Below are positions 1 to 8,379 of a stretch of 64,000 nucleotides of DNA, piece by piece. A model generated the notes under the pieces. That model made no database searches, was not told the origin of the DNA, and saw only the letters and a list, made by a program, of their open reading frames with translations. How positions within the stretch are numbered: the stretch's first letter is position 1; every line of letters starts with the position of its first letter. Location of the stretch: contig JANYBW010000019.1 of NCBI GenBank assembly GCA_025360585.1, positions 62,001-126,000 on the forward strand. The letters are read 5' to 3'. The position numbers were made by a program, and so were the translations under genes. Source of the DNA: Actinomycetes bacterium. GTDB taxonomy: Bacteria; Actinomycetota; Acidimicrobiia; IMCC26256; PALSA-610.

Positions 1-788
1 GATGCGAATGCGTGCAGCACCCCGTAGATACCCGCGCCGTAGAAGAGCGCGTCTTTCGCACCGATGCCGTGCTCGACTCCCTTGGGCCAAATCCCCTTCG
101 TAACGCCGGGATAGATCTGATGCAGGTTGCCGTTCGACATTTTCCAGATACCGAGCCCAACGACCACGAACCCAAGTGCGATGAAAAAATACGTCGGGAT
201 CGCGAAGGCAACCCCAGATTCCTTGACACCCTTCAAGTTGCCGGCGGCGATCAGCGCGATAAAGGCAACCGACAGCGCGACGGTGTACGGCCCGAGTGAG
301 GGTACGAGCGACACCAGTGCAGCCGAACCGGCGGAGACCGATACTGAAACCGTGAGGATGTAGTCGGTCAGTAGCGATACACCGGCGACTTGTGCGGGGA
401 GCAACCCGAAATTGTCGCGGGTCACCATGTAGGCGCCACCGGCGGTTGGGTATTCCTTGATCGTTTCGCGATACGACATGATCAAAAAGAACAACACGAC
501 CAATATCGCGATACTGATCGGTACCACCAAGCTGAATGCGAACAGCCCTACGATTTTCAACAGCGTGCGCAATATTTCTTCGGTCGCGTAGGCGCTCGAA
601 GAAATGCAGTCCGATGAAAACACCGCTACCGCAGTGGGGATTCCGAGCCGTTCGTGTTCGAGTTGATCGGTGGTGAGCGCGGGCCCAAGCAAGCGCCGTT
701 TGGCGCGGTACGAAAGCGGTTCGGCGAGGCCAGGAAAGACTTCGGTTACCGACCCGGGCGTACCGGGTTCGATGTCAGTTGCGGTCAT
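1..788 (-). CDS. KimA/APC-superfamily permease, N-terminal part (runs off the left edge)
   Basis: The minus-strand frame is open from an ATG at 788 to the window edge, giving about 262 codons of a multi-pass membrane protein. The N-terminus has a basic cytoplasmic stretch (RRLLGPALTTDQLEHERLG), then SSDCISSSAYATEEILR, then hydrophobic helices, with YPTAGGAYMVTRDNFG between early helices. This pattern is typical of the KimA (YdaO-like) branch of APC permeases, which in Bacillus subtilis is a proton-coupled potassium importer; many databases call relatives simply amino acid permeases. It is divergent from a KdpDE-like two-component system, which fits potassium. The substrate is inferred from similarity and context only. 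The missing C-terminus would show whether the usual cytoplasmic regulatory tail is present. Confidence 0.85.
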   Translation of the reverse strand, partial: MTATDIEPGTPGSVTEVFPGLAEPLSYRAKRRLLGPALTTDQLEHERLGIPTAVAVFSSDCISSSAYATEEILRTLLKIVGLFAFSLVVPISIAILVVLFFLIMSYRETIKEYPTAGGAYMVTRDNFGLLPAQVAGVSLLTDYILTVSVSVSAGSAALVSLVPSLGPYTVALSVAFIALIAAGNLKGVKESGVAFAIPTYFFIALGFVVVGLGIWKMSNGNLHQIYPGVTKGIWPKGVEHGIGAKDALFYGAGIYGVLHAFA

Positions 789-911
789 GGCAATACGCAA
801 CACCCGATTTCATACGGAAGGCGTGAGGATTCCGCCGCCGGGCATAAAGATTTCGCGAGGAAACCGTTCGCAAGATCGCCGACGGCCACCGGTACCGACC
901 AGACTGGAGCC

Positions 912-2057
912 GTGAGGCTTCTGGAACGATTGACTCGACTCCCTCCGGTCGCCCGCTTCGTGATCGTCAGCCTCATCACGCTGGCCATCGCCGGTGCCGC
1001 GTTCGCGTTCAACGCGAGCGTCGAACAAGCGTCGCTTGCCCTCATGGGGGCGGTCGTGCTCGCCGCAGGGACGAGCCGGTTGATGGGCCTCTACGTTGCG
1101 GTGATCGGCGCGGGGATCTTGAACTTGGCGTTCACTCCCCCGCACTGGACACTGCGAGTCGGCAACGGAGACGACACCGTTGCCCTCATCATCTTTTCGG
1201 CGATCGCACTCGTGGTCAGCGCGATGGTTGCAAGTGTGGCCGAGCTTCGAGTTGCAGCTGATGAACGCGCTGGCGAAGCTGCCGCGTCGGCCAAGGCGCA
1301 GTTGCGGCTAGCGCGCGAAGCCGATATCGCGCGCGCGGCAGCCGAAATTTCTCGAACTCGCGCCGGGCTCTTGTCCGCGGTTTCACACAACCTCCGAACT
1401 CCGTTGGCCGCAATTCAGGCTTCTGCGTCCACCCTGCTGGCCGACGGCGATCGCATCCCCGAGCCGGACAAGACCGCACTGATCGAAACCGTCCGCGACG
1501 AAGCGGTACGGCTTTCGGGGCTAGTAGCCAAGGTCCTCGATTTGGGCAGGATTCGCGCCGGTGGCCTCGAACTGACTGTAGAGATGCTCGATGTAGAAGG
1601 GCTCCTCCAAGCCTCGGTACATCGCATCAGCCCACTCATTGGAGCGCGACGGATATCGATCGCAGTCGACGAATCCGCTCGGAGTTGCGAAGCCGATCCG
1701 GTTGCACTCGAACAGATCCTGGGTAATCTGCTCGAAAACGCGATGCGCTATACCGCAGAAACCGACACCATCGAGCTCACCGCGATTCGAAATCGTGGGG
1801 CAATCGAGTTGCGTGTTATCGATCATGGCCCTGGGGTCGCCGAAGCCGACGAAACGTCGATCTTCGAGGCCTTTTACCGTGGTGGGCAGCGCAGCGAATC
1901 CGAAGGCACTGGCCTCGGGCTCGCGATTGTCAAAGCGTATGTCGTCGCGCATCACGGCCGCGTGTGGTACGAAACCACTCCGGGGGGTGGCGCGACCTTC
2001 GCGGTGCGGCTCTTGAGCCCGAGCACTCACGGTGCCTCTAGTGTCGAACTTTCATGA
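912..2057 (+). CDS. KdpD-like sensor histidine kinase, short form
   Basis: Membrane sensor kinase of about 381 residues. Residues 13-105 contain about four hydrophobic segments resembling the DUF4118 membrane domain of KdpD. An alanine-rich coiled linker follows, then a HisKA domain with SHNLRTPL (phospho-acceptor His near 159), an N box (LGNLLENAMRYT) and G boxes (DHGPGV, GTGLGLAIVKAY). It lacks the large N-terminal KdpD sensor and Usp domains. The frame stays open upstream to 654, but that part overlaps the divergent permease, so I chose the GTG at 912, preceded by GGAG at a short distance. Its TGA overlaps the regulator's ATG (ATGA), implying translational coupling. Role inferred: sensing potassium or turgor stress and phosphorylating the adjacent regulator. 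Confidence 0.85.
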   Translation: MRLLERLTRLPPVARFVIVSLITLAIAGAAFAFNASVEQASLALMGAVVLAAGTSRLMGLYVAVIGAGILNLAFTPPHWTLRVGNGDDTVALIIFSAIALVVSAMVASVAELRVAADERAGEAAASAKAQLRLAREADIARAAAEISRTRAGLLSAVSHNLRTPLAAIQASASTLLADGDRIPEPDKTALIETVRDEAVRLSGLVAKVLDLGRIRAGGLELTVEMLDVEGLLQASVHRISPLIGARRISIAVDESARSCEADPVALEQILGNLLENAMRYTAETDTIELTAIRNRGAIELRVIDHGPGVAEADETSIFEAFYRGGQRSESEGTGLGLAIVKAYVVAHHGRVWYETTPGGGATFAVRLLSPSTHGASSVELS

Positions 2058-2770
2058 ACGAAGCGCCACCGGGGCTCACCGTCGCGATTGTCGAAGACGA
2101 CAGCTCACTGCGACGCGCCCTGAGGACATCACTTCGAGCTCGCGGCTACGACGTCCGCGACGTGGCGCTCGGCCACGAAGGTATTGTGCTCGCGGCCGAT
2201 GGGGTCATCGACTTGATGATCCTGGATCTGGGGCTTCCCGATATCGATGGCATCGAAGTTCTCACCCGTATCCGCACATTCAGCGAACTCCCCGTCATCG
2301 TGCTGACGGCTCGAGATCAACAGTCGGACAAAGTCCGAGCGTTGGATGCCGGAGCCGATGACTACGTCACCAAACCGTTTGATATTGAAGAAGTTTTGGC
2401 CCGCATACGCGCTGCCCTGCGTCGGGCTCCCACCGCAGCTGAGATCAACAGCGTCGTGCGAAGCCATGGAATCGAAATCGATCTCCGCTTACGCACGGTC
2501 GTTGTCGACGGAGTTGGCGTGCACATCACCAAAACCGAATGGGCGATCCTTGAACAGCTCGTCGCGAACCCCGGTAAATTGCTCACCCACCGTGAGCTCC
2601 TCAAGCGGGTGTGGGGGACGCAATACAGCACCGAAAACGAGTATCTCCGCGTCTACATAGGCCAGTTGCGTAAGAAGCTCGGCGATGCTGCTGCCTCGCC
2701 CCGTTTCATCCTCACCGAAGCGGGTGTTGGTTACCGTTGGATTGCCCAAAGCGCGCCGGGCGACGGCTAG
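2054..2770 (+). CDS. KdpE-like response regulator (OmpR family)
   Basis: A 238-residue two-domain regulator. The receiver domain has the acidic pocket E14-D15, phospho-acceptor Asp near 58 in LMILDLGLPDIDG, and the conserved Lys near 107 in TKPF. The C-terminal winged helix ends with YLRVYIGQLRKKLGD and TEAGVGYRW, close to KdpE. The start overlaps the kinase stop by four bases. No kdpFABC genes are visible; the only nearby transporter is the divergent KimA-like permease, so that is the likeliest local target (inference). The family assignment is strong; the exact regulon is not shown by the sequence. Confidence 0.92.
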   Translation: MNEAPPGLTVAIVEDDSSLRRALRTSLRARGYDVRDVALGHEGIVLAADGVIDLMILDLGLPDIDGIEVLTRIRTFSELPVIVLTARDQQSDKVRALDAGADDYVTKPFDIEEVLARIRAALRRAPTAAEINSVVRSHGIEIDLRLRTVVVDGVGVHITKTEWAILEQLVANPGKLLTHRELLKRVWGTQYSTENEYLRVYIGQLRKKLGDAAASPRFILTEAGVGYRWIAQSAPGDG

Positions 2771-2825
2771 CCGTTCGCAGGGAGCGAGCTCGCGCCCGGT
2801 AGTGAACGCCATGCCGATTCGCCGT

Positions 2826-5800
2826 TTACGCCTCTTCGAGCTGAATTTCTTTCATCCGTTGGCTCACGACTCGGCTCGATGAACCAGGGGCCATGGTCAC
2901 GCCGTAGAGCACATCGGCGCTTTCCATCGTGCGTTTTTGATGCGAAACGATGAGCAGCTGGGCTTCGTTACGAAATTCATGCACGAGATCCAAGAACCGA
3001 TGCAGGTTCACATCATCGAGCGCAGCTTCAACTTCGTCGAGGAGATAGAACGGCGAAGGGCGGGCCCGGAACACTGCGAAGAGAAATGCCAGCGCGGCAA
3101 GCGAACGCTCGCCACCGGACAACAAACTCAGCCGGCGTGGAGTTTTCCCCGATGGGCGCGCTTCAACTTCGACACCGGAGTTCAACAGGTCACTCGGATC
3201 AGATAAGAACAAACGACCCGAACCGCCAGGAAACAACAATGCAAATAGCTCTTCGAAATGCCGGGCCACATCGCTGAACGCTTGATCGAAAACCACAATG
3301 ATTTCCGCATTCACGGCTTGAATCACGCGATTCAAATCGCGACGACTGTTTTTCACATCGTCGAGTTGTTGTTGCAGAAACTCGTGGCGTTCCACGAGCG
3401 CTTCGTATTCGGTGAGGGCCAGCGGGTTGACCGGACCCATCAGTCGAAGTTCGCGATCCAGATCGCGAGCGCGTTGCGCGATGGTCACGTTTTCCGGAAC
3501 CTCGGGTGCCGGTGCGGCGAGTGCGATATCTGGTTCGCAATCAAATTCGCGGCGTAGTGTTTCGACCGCGGTTTCCAAACGGAGTTTGTTTTCGGCCTCT
3601 TCAACATCGAGGCGCGACAACAACTCACGAGTTTCGCTGAGTGACTTTTCCGCGATCGCTCGCTCGGATCGCAATGAATCAAGCACCGACGCAGCTTCTC
3701 GCGCCGCTTCGCTTTGTACCCGACGTTGTTCACGCAGTGATTCGGCCAGCGCATCTGCACCGATCAACGTCGTGGCGAGACGCGCCGAAAGTACACCGAT
3801 CGCCGCTTGGCGTTCGGTCAAGATCGCTCGGCGACGCTGGGCCGCGGCTTCTTCATCGGGGCGAGCCGCGAGGCGTCGTTCGATTTCGTCGAGGCGCTTG
3901 GTGAGTACCGATCGCCGTTCTTCAACCGCAGCGCCACGCACCTCGAAATCGCGTCGCAAACTCCCCGCCGCGGAACGCAAGCGATCCAGATCGTTGCGGC
4001 GGGCGCGCAGCTGTTCGGCCGCAACCAATTCGGCCCGGCGCGCGCCGGCCAACGCTTGGCGTGCGAGTTCCAGATTCTGTTCAACATCTACGAAAGCAAG
4101 TTCCGCGGCCGCTAGTTGTTCGGGGATACCCGAATGTTGTTCCCGGAGCTCAGCGATCCGTTGCTGCAACAAAATCAGGCGTTCGTCGAGGCCCGCGGTA
4201 CGGCGTTCGAAGTCGCGGCGCGCTTTGCTCGCGGCATCGAGCGCACGATCGACGGTGCTGCGGCGAGTGCGCATCGATTCGACGCGTTGACGTTCGGACT
4301 GCTTCGTAGCGTTCAAGTCCTCACGAGCGTCGCGCAATTCGGTGTCGAGCCGAGCGAGAAGATCGGCGGCTTCTTGCAAGCGCGTACGCGCGTCGTCGAG
4401 TGCAGCTGGCGTTACAGCACTGCGACCGAACGGGCCCGCGCGCCACACACTCGATCCACCGAAGCGATCACCTTGCGGCGTGACCGCGATCAGATCAGCA
4501 TGATTGATCGCGATGTCGAGCGCGGTTTGCCAATCCGCGGCCAACACCGTCGTATCGAGAATTCGCGTCAATGCCGCGCTGAGATCCGCACGCGAAGAAC
4601 GAACAAACTCGCTCAACGCCCGGCATCCGGCGGGCAATGTTCGCGGCGTGGCGCTGAGCGGCGAACCCAATACGATCAACAGCGCTTGCCCATTGCCGGC
4701 TTTTAAATGTTCGACTGCGCGTCGGGTTGCGGGCGCGCCGTCGAGCACAATCGCATTCAGCGCATCACCTAACGCGGAAGCAACCGCAACTTCGGCGCCG
4801 TCATCGATGATCAGTTGATCAACGAGCGGGCCAACGACCCCAACGAGTCCTCGGATCGCATCGCCACCAGTAGCGGCGTGCGCTTCGTCGAGCGCCATCT
4901 GGAGCGTTTCAGCCCTGGCTTGCCAGCGCCCGACTTCGCTGTGGGCAACATTGCGTTGGTCGTTGACGGATTCGAAGCGCTGCTCGGCAACGCGCAACGC
5001 GTGTCCTTGCTCCGTGTCTTCAGGCGCGAAAGACGCAATCGCATCAAGTTCTGCACGATCAACTTCGGCGGCGTTTTCGGCGAGTTCCAGGGCTTCACGC
5101 TCGGGCGCAACCTTGGCGAGCTGTTCAGTAACGGACGACAACTCTGCGTCGAGCTTCGGTTCGTCGCGGCCCATGACCTCGACGGTTTTGCGCAACGTGC
5201 GCAGGTCGTTTTCCACCGAACGATATTCAGCGTTTAAGGACTCAACTGCGGTTTCCGCGGCCCGGCGTGCCTGGCCTTCGACCGTCATGTCGGCGGCAAT
5301 GCTGGCTATAGCTTCGATTTCGTTGCGCAACGTTCGCGCGCGCAGCTCGGCGGCTTCGACCTCACCGCGGGTGGGCGCCAACGACGCGAAGTCTTGGTCG
5401 ACTTCGCCGAGTTCTTCACGCACGGTCGCGGCGTCCGCGACCAGCGTTTCGACGACACCTTCATCGGCCGCGGCGTCGAGCTCCCGATCGATGCCGATAA
5501 GGCGTTCGGCAACGAGCGCTTGCATTCCGCGACCCCGTTCGCGGACTTGTTCGACGCGCAACAACAAATCGGCAACGTCGCCTTGGCCAGGAATCGTCAG
5601 GGCCTTTTCGGCTTCCAGCACATTCGTGTCGAGGCCACGGAGTTGCACGCGCAGTTGATTATCTGTGCGAGCCAGCTCAATGCGTTGCGCTTGATGCTTG
5701 CCCGTGCGCGACGACAGTTGGTCGATCTCGCGACCCACTAAAAACAGTCGTGCGGCACGGAGTTCTGCAACTAGGCCGTCGTACCGACGAGCAGCATCTG

Positions 5801-6425
5801 CTTGACGTTCCAACGGTCGCAATTGGCGACGGACTTCGCGCAGCAGGTCCGAAAGCCGCAGCAGGTTGCCTTCAGTCGCTTCGAGGCGGCGCTCGGCCTT
5901 TTCTTTACGCTTGCGGAACTTCAATACTCCCGCAGCTTCTTCGATGATTCCGCGGCGATCTTCGGGCCGAGCGTTCAAGACCTGATCAAGTTGCCCTTGC
6001 CCCACGATGACGTGCTGCGAGCGGCCGATTCCGGAATCCGAAAGGAGTTCTTGGATATCGAGGAGCCGACAGGGGGCGCCATTGAGCTCGTATTCGGAAT
6101 CGCCGGTACGAAAGAGTCGACGAGTAATGGTGACTTCACTGAATTCGATCGGCAGGGTGCCGCTGGAATTATCGATGGTGAGCGAGACTTCCGCGCGTCC
6201 CAGCGAGGACCGATTCGCAGTACCGGCGAAGATGACATCGTCCATCTTGCCGCCGCGCAGCGCCCGAGCACCTTGGGCGCCAAGGACCCAAGCGACGGCA
6301 TCCACGACATTGGATTTTCCGGAACCATTTGGCCCGATTACTACCGTTACTCCGGGCTCCAGTTCGAGGGTTGTTTTATCCGCGAACGACTTGAAACCTT
6401 TGAGCTGCAACGTCTTGAGAAACAC
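2826..6425 (-). CDS. smc: Chromosome segregation protein SMC
   Basis: A 1199-residue ATPase, the usual length for bacterial SMC. Walker A (GPNGSGKSN) is at residues 31-39. A long coiled coil is interrupted near residues 520-650 by the glycine-containing hinge (GLVGVVGPLVDQLI onward), and a second coiled coil leads to the C-terminal head with signature LSGGERSLAALAFL and Walker B FYLLDEVEAALDD. It forms the condensin core with ScpA and ScpB, which are not in this window. The start is a GTG preceded by GGAGGAGGG, giving the typical N-terminus (FLKTLQLKGFKSFA). It is the last gene of the minus-strand set running from DUF177 through rnc and fpg. Confidence 0.98.
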   Translation of the reverse strand: MFLKTLQLKGFKSFADKTTLELEPGVTVVIGPNGSGKSNVVDAVAWVLGAQGARALRGGKMDDVIFAGTANRSSLGRAEVSLTIDNSSGTLPIEFSEVTITRRLFRTGDSEYELNGAPCRLLDIQELLSDSGIGRSQHVIVGQGQLDQVLNARPEDRRGIIEEAAGVLKFRKRKEKAERRLEATEGNLLRLSDLLREVRRQLRPLERQADAARRYDGLVAELRAARLFLVGREIDQLSSRTGKHQAQRIELARTDNQLRVQLRGLDTNVLEAEKALTIPGQGDVADLLLRVEQVRERGRGMQALVAERLIGIDRELDAAADEGVVETLVADAATVREELGEVDQDFASLAPTRGEVEAAELRARTLRNEIEAIASIAADMTVEGQARRAAETAVESLNAEYRSVENDLRTLRKTVEVMGRDEPKLDAELSSVTEQLAKVAPEREALELAENAAEVDRAELDAIASFAPEDTEQGHALRVAEQRFESVNDQRNVAHSEVGRWQARAETLQMALDEAHAATGGDAIRGLVGVVGPLVDQLIIDDGAEVAVASALGDALNAIVLDGAPATRRAVEHLKAGNGQALLIVLGSPLSATPRTLPAGCRALSEFVRSSRADLSAALTRILDTTVLAADWQTALDIAINHADLIAVTPQGDRFGGSSVWRAGPFGRSAVTPAALDDARTRLQEAADLLARLDTELRDAREDLNATKQSERQRVESMRTRRSTVDRALDAASKARRDFERRTAGLDERLILLQQRIAELREQHSGIPEQLAAAELAFVDVEQNLELARQALAGARRAELVAAEQLRARRNDLDRLRSAAGSLRRDFEVRGAAVEERRSVLTKRLDEIERRLAARPDEEAAAQRRRAILTERQAAIGVLSARLATTLIGADALAESLREQRRVQSEAAREAASVLDSLRSERAIAEKSLSETRELLSRLDVEEAENKLRLETAVETLRREFDCEPDIALAAPAPEVPENVTIAQRARDLDRELRLMGPVNPLALTEYEALVERHEFLQQQLDDVKNSRRDLNRVIQAVNAEIIVVFDQAFSDVARHFEELFALLFPGGSGRLFLSDPSDLLNSGVEVEARPSGKTPRRLSLLSGGERSLAALAFLFAVFRARPSPFYLLDEVEAALDDVNLHRFLDLVHEFRNEAQLLIVSHQKRTMESADVLYGVTMAPGSSSRVVSQRMKEIQLEEA

Positions 6426-6531
6426 GTGGCCCTCCTCCGAATGCCGAATCTAGACGGGTGGACAAATGCCACCGCGGATCGCGCGCAGAGCCGCAGGTCA
6501 GCGGCACGGCGGCGACGCAACGCGGCGCCGC

Positions 6532-7365
6532 TCAAACTTGGCAGGCCTCGCAGAAATAGATTGTTCGGCTGCCCGTCTTGGATTTCTTGAGCACGCGGCG
6601 GCATCGGCGGCAGCTCTCGCCGTCGCGTTCCCACACCTTGAAGTGCTCGCCGCCATCTTCATCAAATGGGTCGCCCGACGATGCTTTCGCGGCGTGATTT
6701 GATCCGCGGAACTTCACGGCTTCCTGCATGATTTCAATGACAGCACGGTAGAGCCGCCGCACTTCTTGGCCGGTGAGCTGGTTGCTATCGCGTTCGTGGC
6801 GTAGACCTGCGGCGAACAAAATCTCGTCGCAGTACGCGGGTCCGATGCCAACGAGGAAGCTCCGGTCCGTGAGCAACACCTTGAGTTTGTCGGCACGTTG
6901 ATAGAGGAGCCGCCCAAATTGTTCCCACGAAATCGCGGCATCCAGCGGGTCGATTCCCAGCGCCGCAAGTTCGGGCGCGGCGCTGATTTCAGCGTACGGC
7001 ATCACCCACATCTCCGCGTCTCCCGCGCTATCCACAATTCGTAGCTGGCCACCTTGTGTAAAGGTCACGGTGATGAGCGTGCCTTTGCTCGCAGCTTGTT
7101 TCGCCGATTTGGCGCGAACGAGTTGCCCACCCGCTCCGAGATCGATCATGAGGGCGTCTCCGCCTTCAAGCTTGCCGACCAAAAATGGGCCCTTGCGTTC
7201 CAGCCCAACGATTTTGCGCCCTTCGAGCGCATCGGTGAAGACCTTTTTGGTTTTGTAACGAGGGATCGCTTTGAGCACTGCGACTTCCACCGTCTTGATC
7301 TTTTTTTGCGCTAGCTCTTTATCAAGTTCACGTCGCAGCGTCTCGATCTCAGGCAACTCGGCCAT
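6532..7365 (-). CDS. Fpg/Nei-family DNA glycosylase with Ala at position 2
   Basis: A 277-residue protein with the layout of formamidopyrimidine-DNA glycosylase: an N-terminal catalytic domain, H2TH region, and a C-terminal zinc finger with Cys near 252, 255, 272 and 275, ending FCEACQV. The start at 7365 is supported by GAGG seven bases upstream and by family alignment (xELPEIETLRREL). The N-terminus is unusual: it reads MAELPEIE, so the proline that is the catalytic nucleophile of Fpg and Nei is alanine, although Glu3 and Lys58 are kept. The usual HLGMTG motif is DLGAGG. It may act by another N-terminal amine, be a non-cleaving binder, or have a changed substrate. The start lies inside the 3' end of rnc. 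Confidence 0.85.
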   Translation of the reverse strand: MAELPEIETLRRELDKELAQKKIKTVEVAVLKAIPRYKTKKVFTDALEGRKIVGLERKGPFLVGKLEGGDALMIDLGAGGQLVRAKSAKQAASKGTLITVTFTQGGQLRIVDSAGDAEMWVMPYAEISAAPELAALGIDPLDAAISWEQFGRLLYQRADKLKVLLTDRSFLVGIGPAYCDEILFAAGLRHERDSNQLTGQEVRRLYRAVIEIMQEAVKFRGSNHAAKASSGDPFDEDGGEHFKVWERDGESCRRCRRVLKKSKTGSRTIYFCEACQV

Positions 7366-8077
7366 CAGGTTCCTCACTTGACTCATCACTCAGCGCACAG
7401 ACGGCAACCCAGGCGGCTGCTTGTTCTGCTTCTTTTTTTGAACTTCCTCGACCATCGCCGCGCGCGACATCGTCGAGCATCACCCTCGCGAAGAATTGTT
7501 TGGCGTGATCCGGCCCCTCATCACTCAACTGGTACTTCGGGCGCCCCAGCCCAAGCGCCGCGCTGAGTTCTTGCAGCCGAGTTTTGTGATCCCGGGCACC
7601 ATTGCCTTCGGCTGCTGCAAAAATGCGTTCACTTGTGCACCGCAACACGAAAGTGCGAGCTGCACCAAAACCAGCATCAAGGTAGATCGCAGCAATAACG
7701 GCCTCAAGCGCGTCGGCGAGTATCGACGGTTTCGAACGCCCGCCACCTGCAGCTTCGCCGCGCCCCAGCAGTAGGTAACTCCCCAAATCGAGTTCGGTCG
7801 CGATACTGGCCAACGATCGCGAATTCACCACCGCCGCGCGTACTTCCGAGAGCTCCCCCTCAGGCAGCCGCGGGAAATGATCAAACACATAACGCGTCAC
7901 GATGACGCCGAGCACCGAATCGCCCAAGAACTCGAGGCGCTCGTTGCTTTGGACATCGCCGTGTTCAGCACACCACGACCGATGCGATAAGGCCTTCAGC
8001 AAGATCTCGCGATCAGCAAATTCGACTTCGAGACAGGCTTCGAGCTTGCGCAACGATTCTTCGCTCAACCCGTTCAC
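7349..8077 (-). CDS. rnc: Ribonuclease III
   Basis: A 242-residue double-strand-specific endoribonuclease for rRNA and mRNA processing. The signature NERLEFLGDSVLG spans residues 45-57, with the metal-binding acidic residues there and in DALEAVIAAIYLDAG. A C-terminal double-stranded RNA-binding domain runs from about residue 160 (DHKTRLQELSAALG) and includes the basic GRGSSKKEAEQAAA helix. The start is a GTG whose bases overlap the stop of the upstream acyl-carrier-like gene (GTGA), so the two are translationally coupled. The 3' end overlaps the fpg start by 17 bases. This plsX-acp-rnc order is common in bacteria. Confidence 0.97.
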   Translation of the reverse strand: MNGLSEESLRKLEACLEVEFADREILLKALSHRSWCAEHGDVQSNERLEFLGDSVLGVIVTRYVFDHFPRLPEGELSEVRAAVVNSRSLASIATELDLGSYLLLGRGEAAGGGRSKPSILADALEAVIAAIYLDAGFGAARTFVLRCTSERIFAAAEGNGARDHKTRLQELSAALGLGRPKYQLSDEGPDHAKQFFARVMLDDVARGDGRGSSKKEAEQAAAWVAVCALSDESSEEPDGRVA

Positions 8078-8379
8078 TGCGGCTCACCGGCCACGACGTT
8101 GGTGATGTATTCCACAACGTCCGCGACAGTCTGCAGTTCGTTGAGCTCATCATCGTCGAGTTGGAAACCAACCGTGCGTTCGCCGACTTCATCTTCGATC
8201 GCGTCAAAGAGATCCAAGATCACCAGATCGTCCGCGTCGAGATCCTCACGAAGCTGCGCTTCAGGGCGAATGTCGTCGACGTCACGTCCGAGGAGTTCCG
8301 CGAGGCGATCGATCACCAACGAAGCGATCGACTGAGCCGCGTGCGATTCGATTCCGTGGCTGTGCGTTTCTGCCGGCAT
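8074..8379 (-). CDS. Acyl carrier protein-like protein lacking the phosphopantetheine serine
   Basis: A 101-residue acidic protein between plsX and rnc, where acpP is expected. The fold pattern is clear: LVIDRLAELLGRDVDDIRPEA, then EDLDADDLVILDLFDAIEDEVG, then LQTVADVVEYI. In normal carrier proteins the second motif reads DSL, with serine carrying 4'-phosphopantetheine. Here the codons read GAC GAT CTG, so serine is Asp (residue 51). As read, it cannot be loaded with an acyl chain in the usual way. It could be a structural or regulatory partner of PlsX, or a divergent paralogue while the working AcpP lies elsewhere. It abuts plsX and overlaps rnc by four bases, so it is co-expressed with both. 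Confidence 0.88.
   Translation of the reverse strand: MPAETHSHGIESHAAQSIASLVIDRLAELLGRDVDDIRPEAQLREDLDADDLVILDLFDAIEDEVGERTVGFQLDDDELNELQTVADVVEYITNVVAGEPQ

Noticed and set aside
4116-6590. Several long plus-strand frames inside smc
   Set aside because: They are shadows of the GC-rich codon pattern of smc, which has every expected SMC motif.
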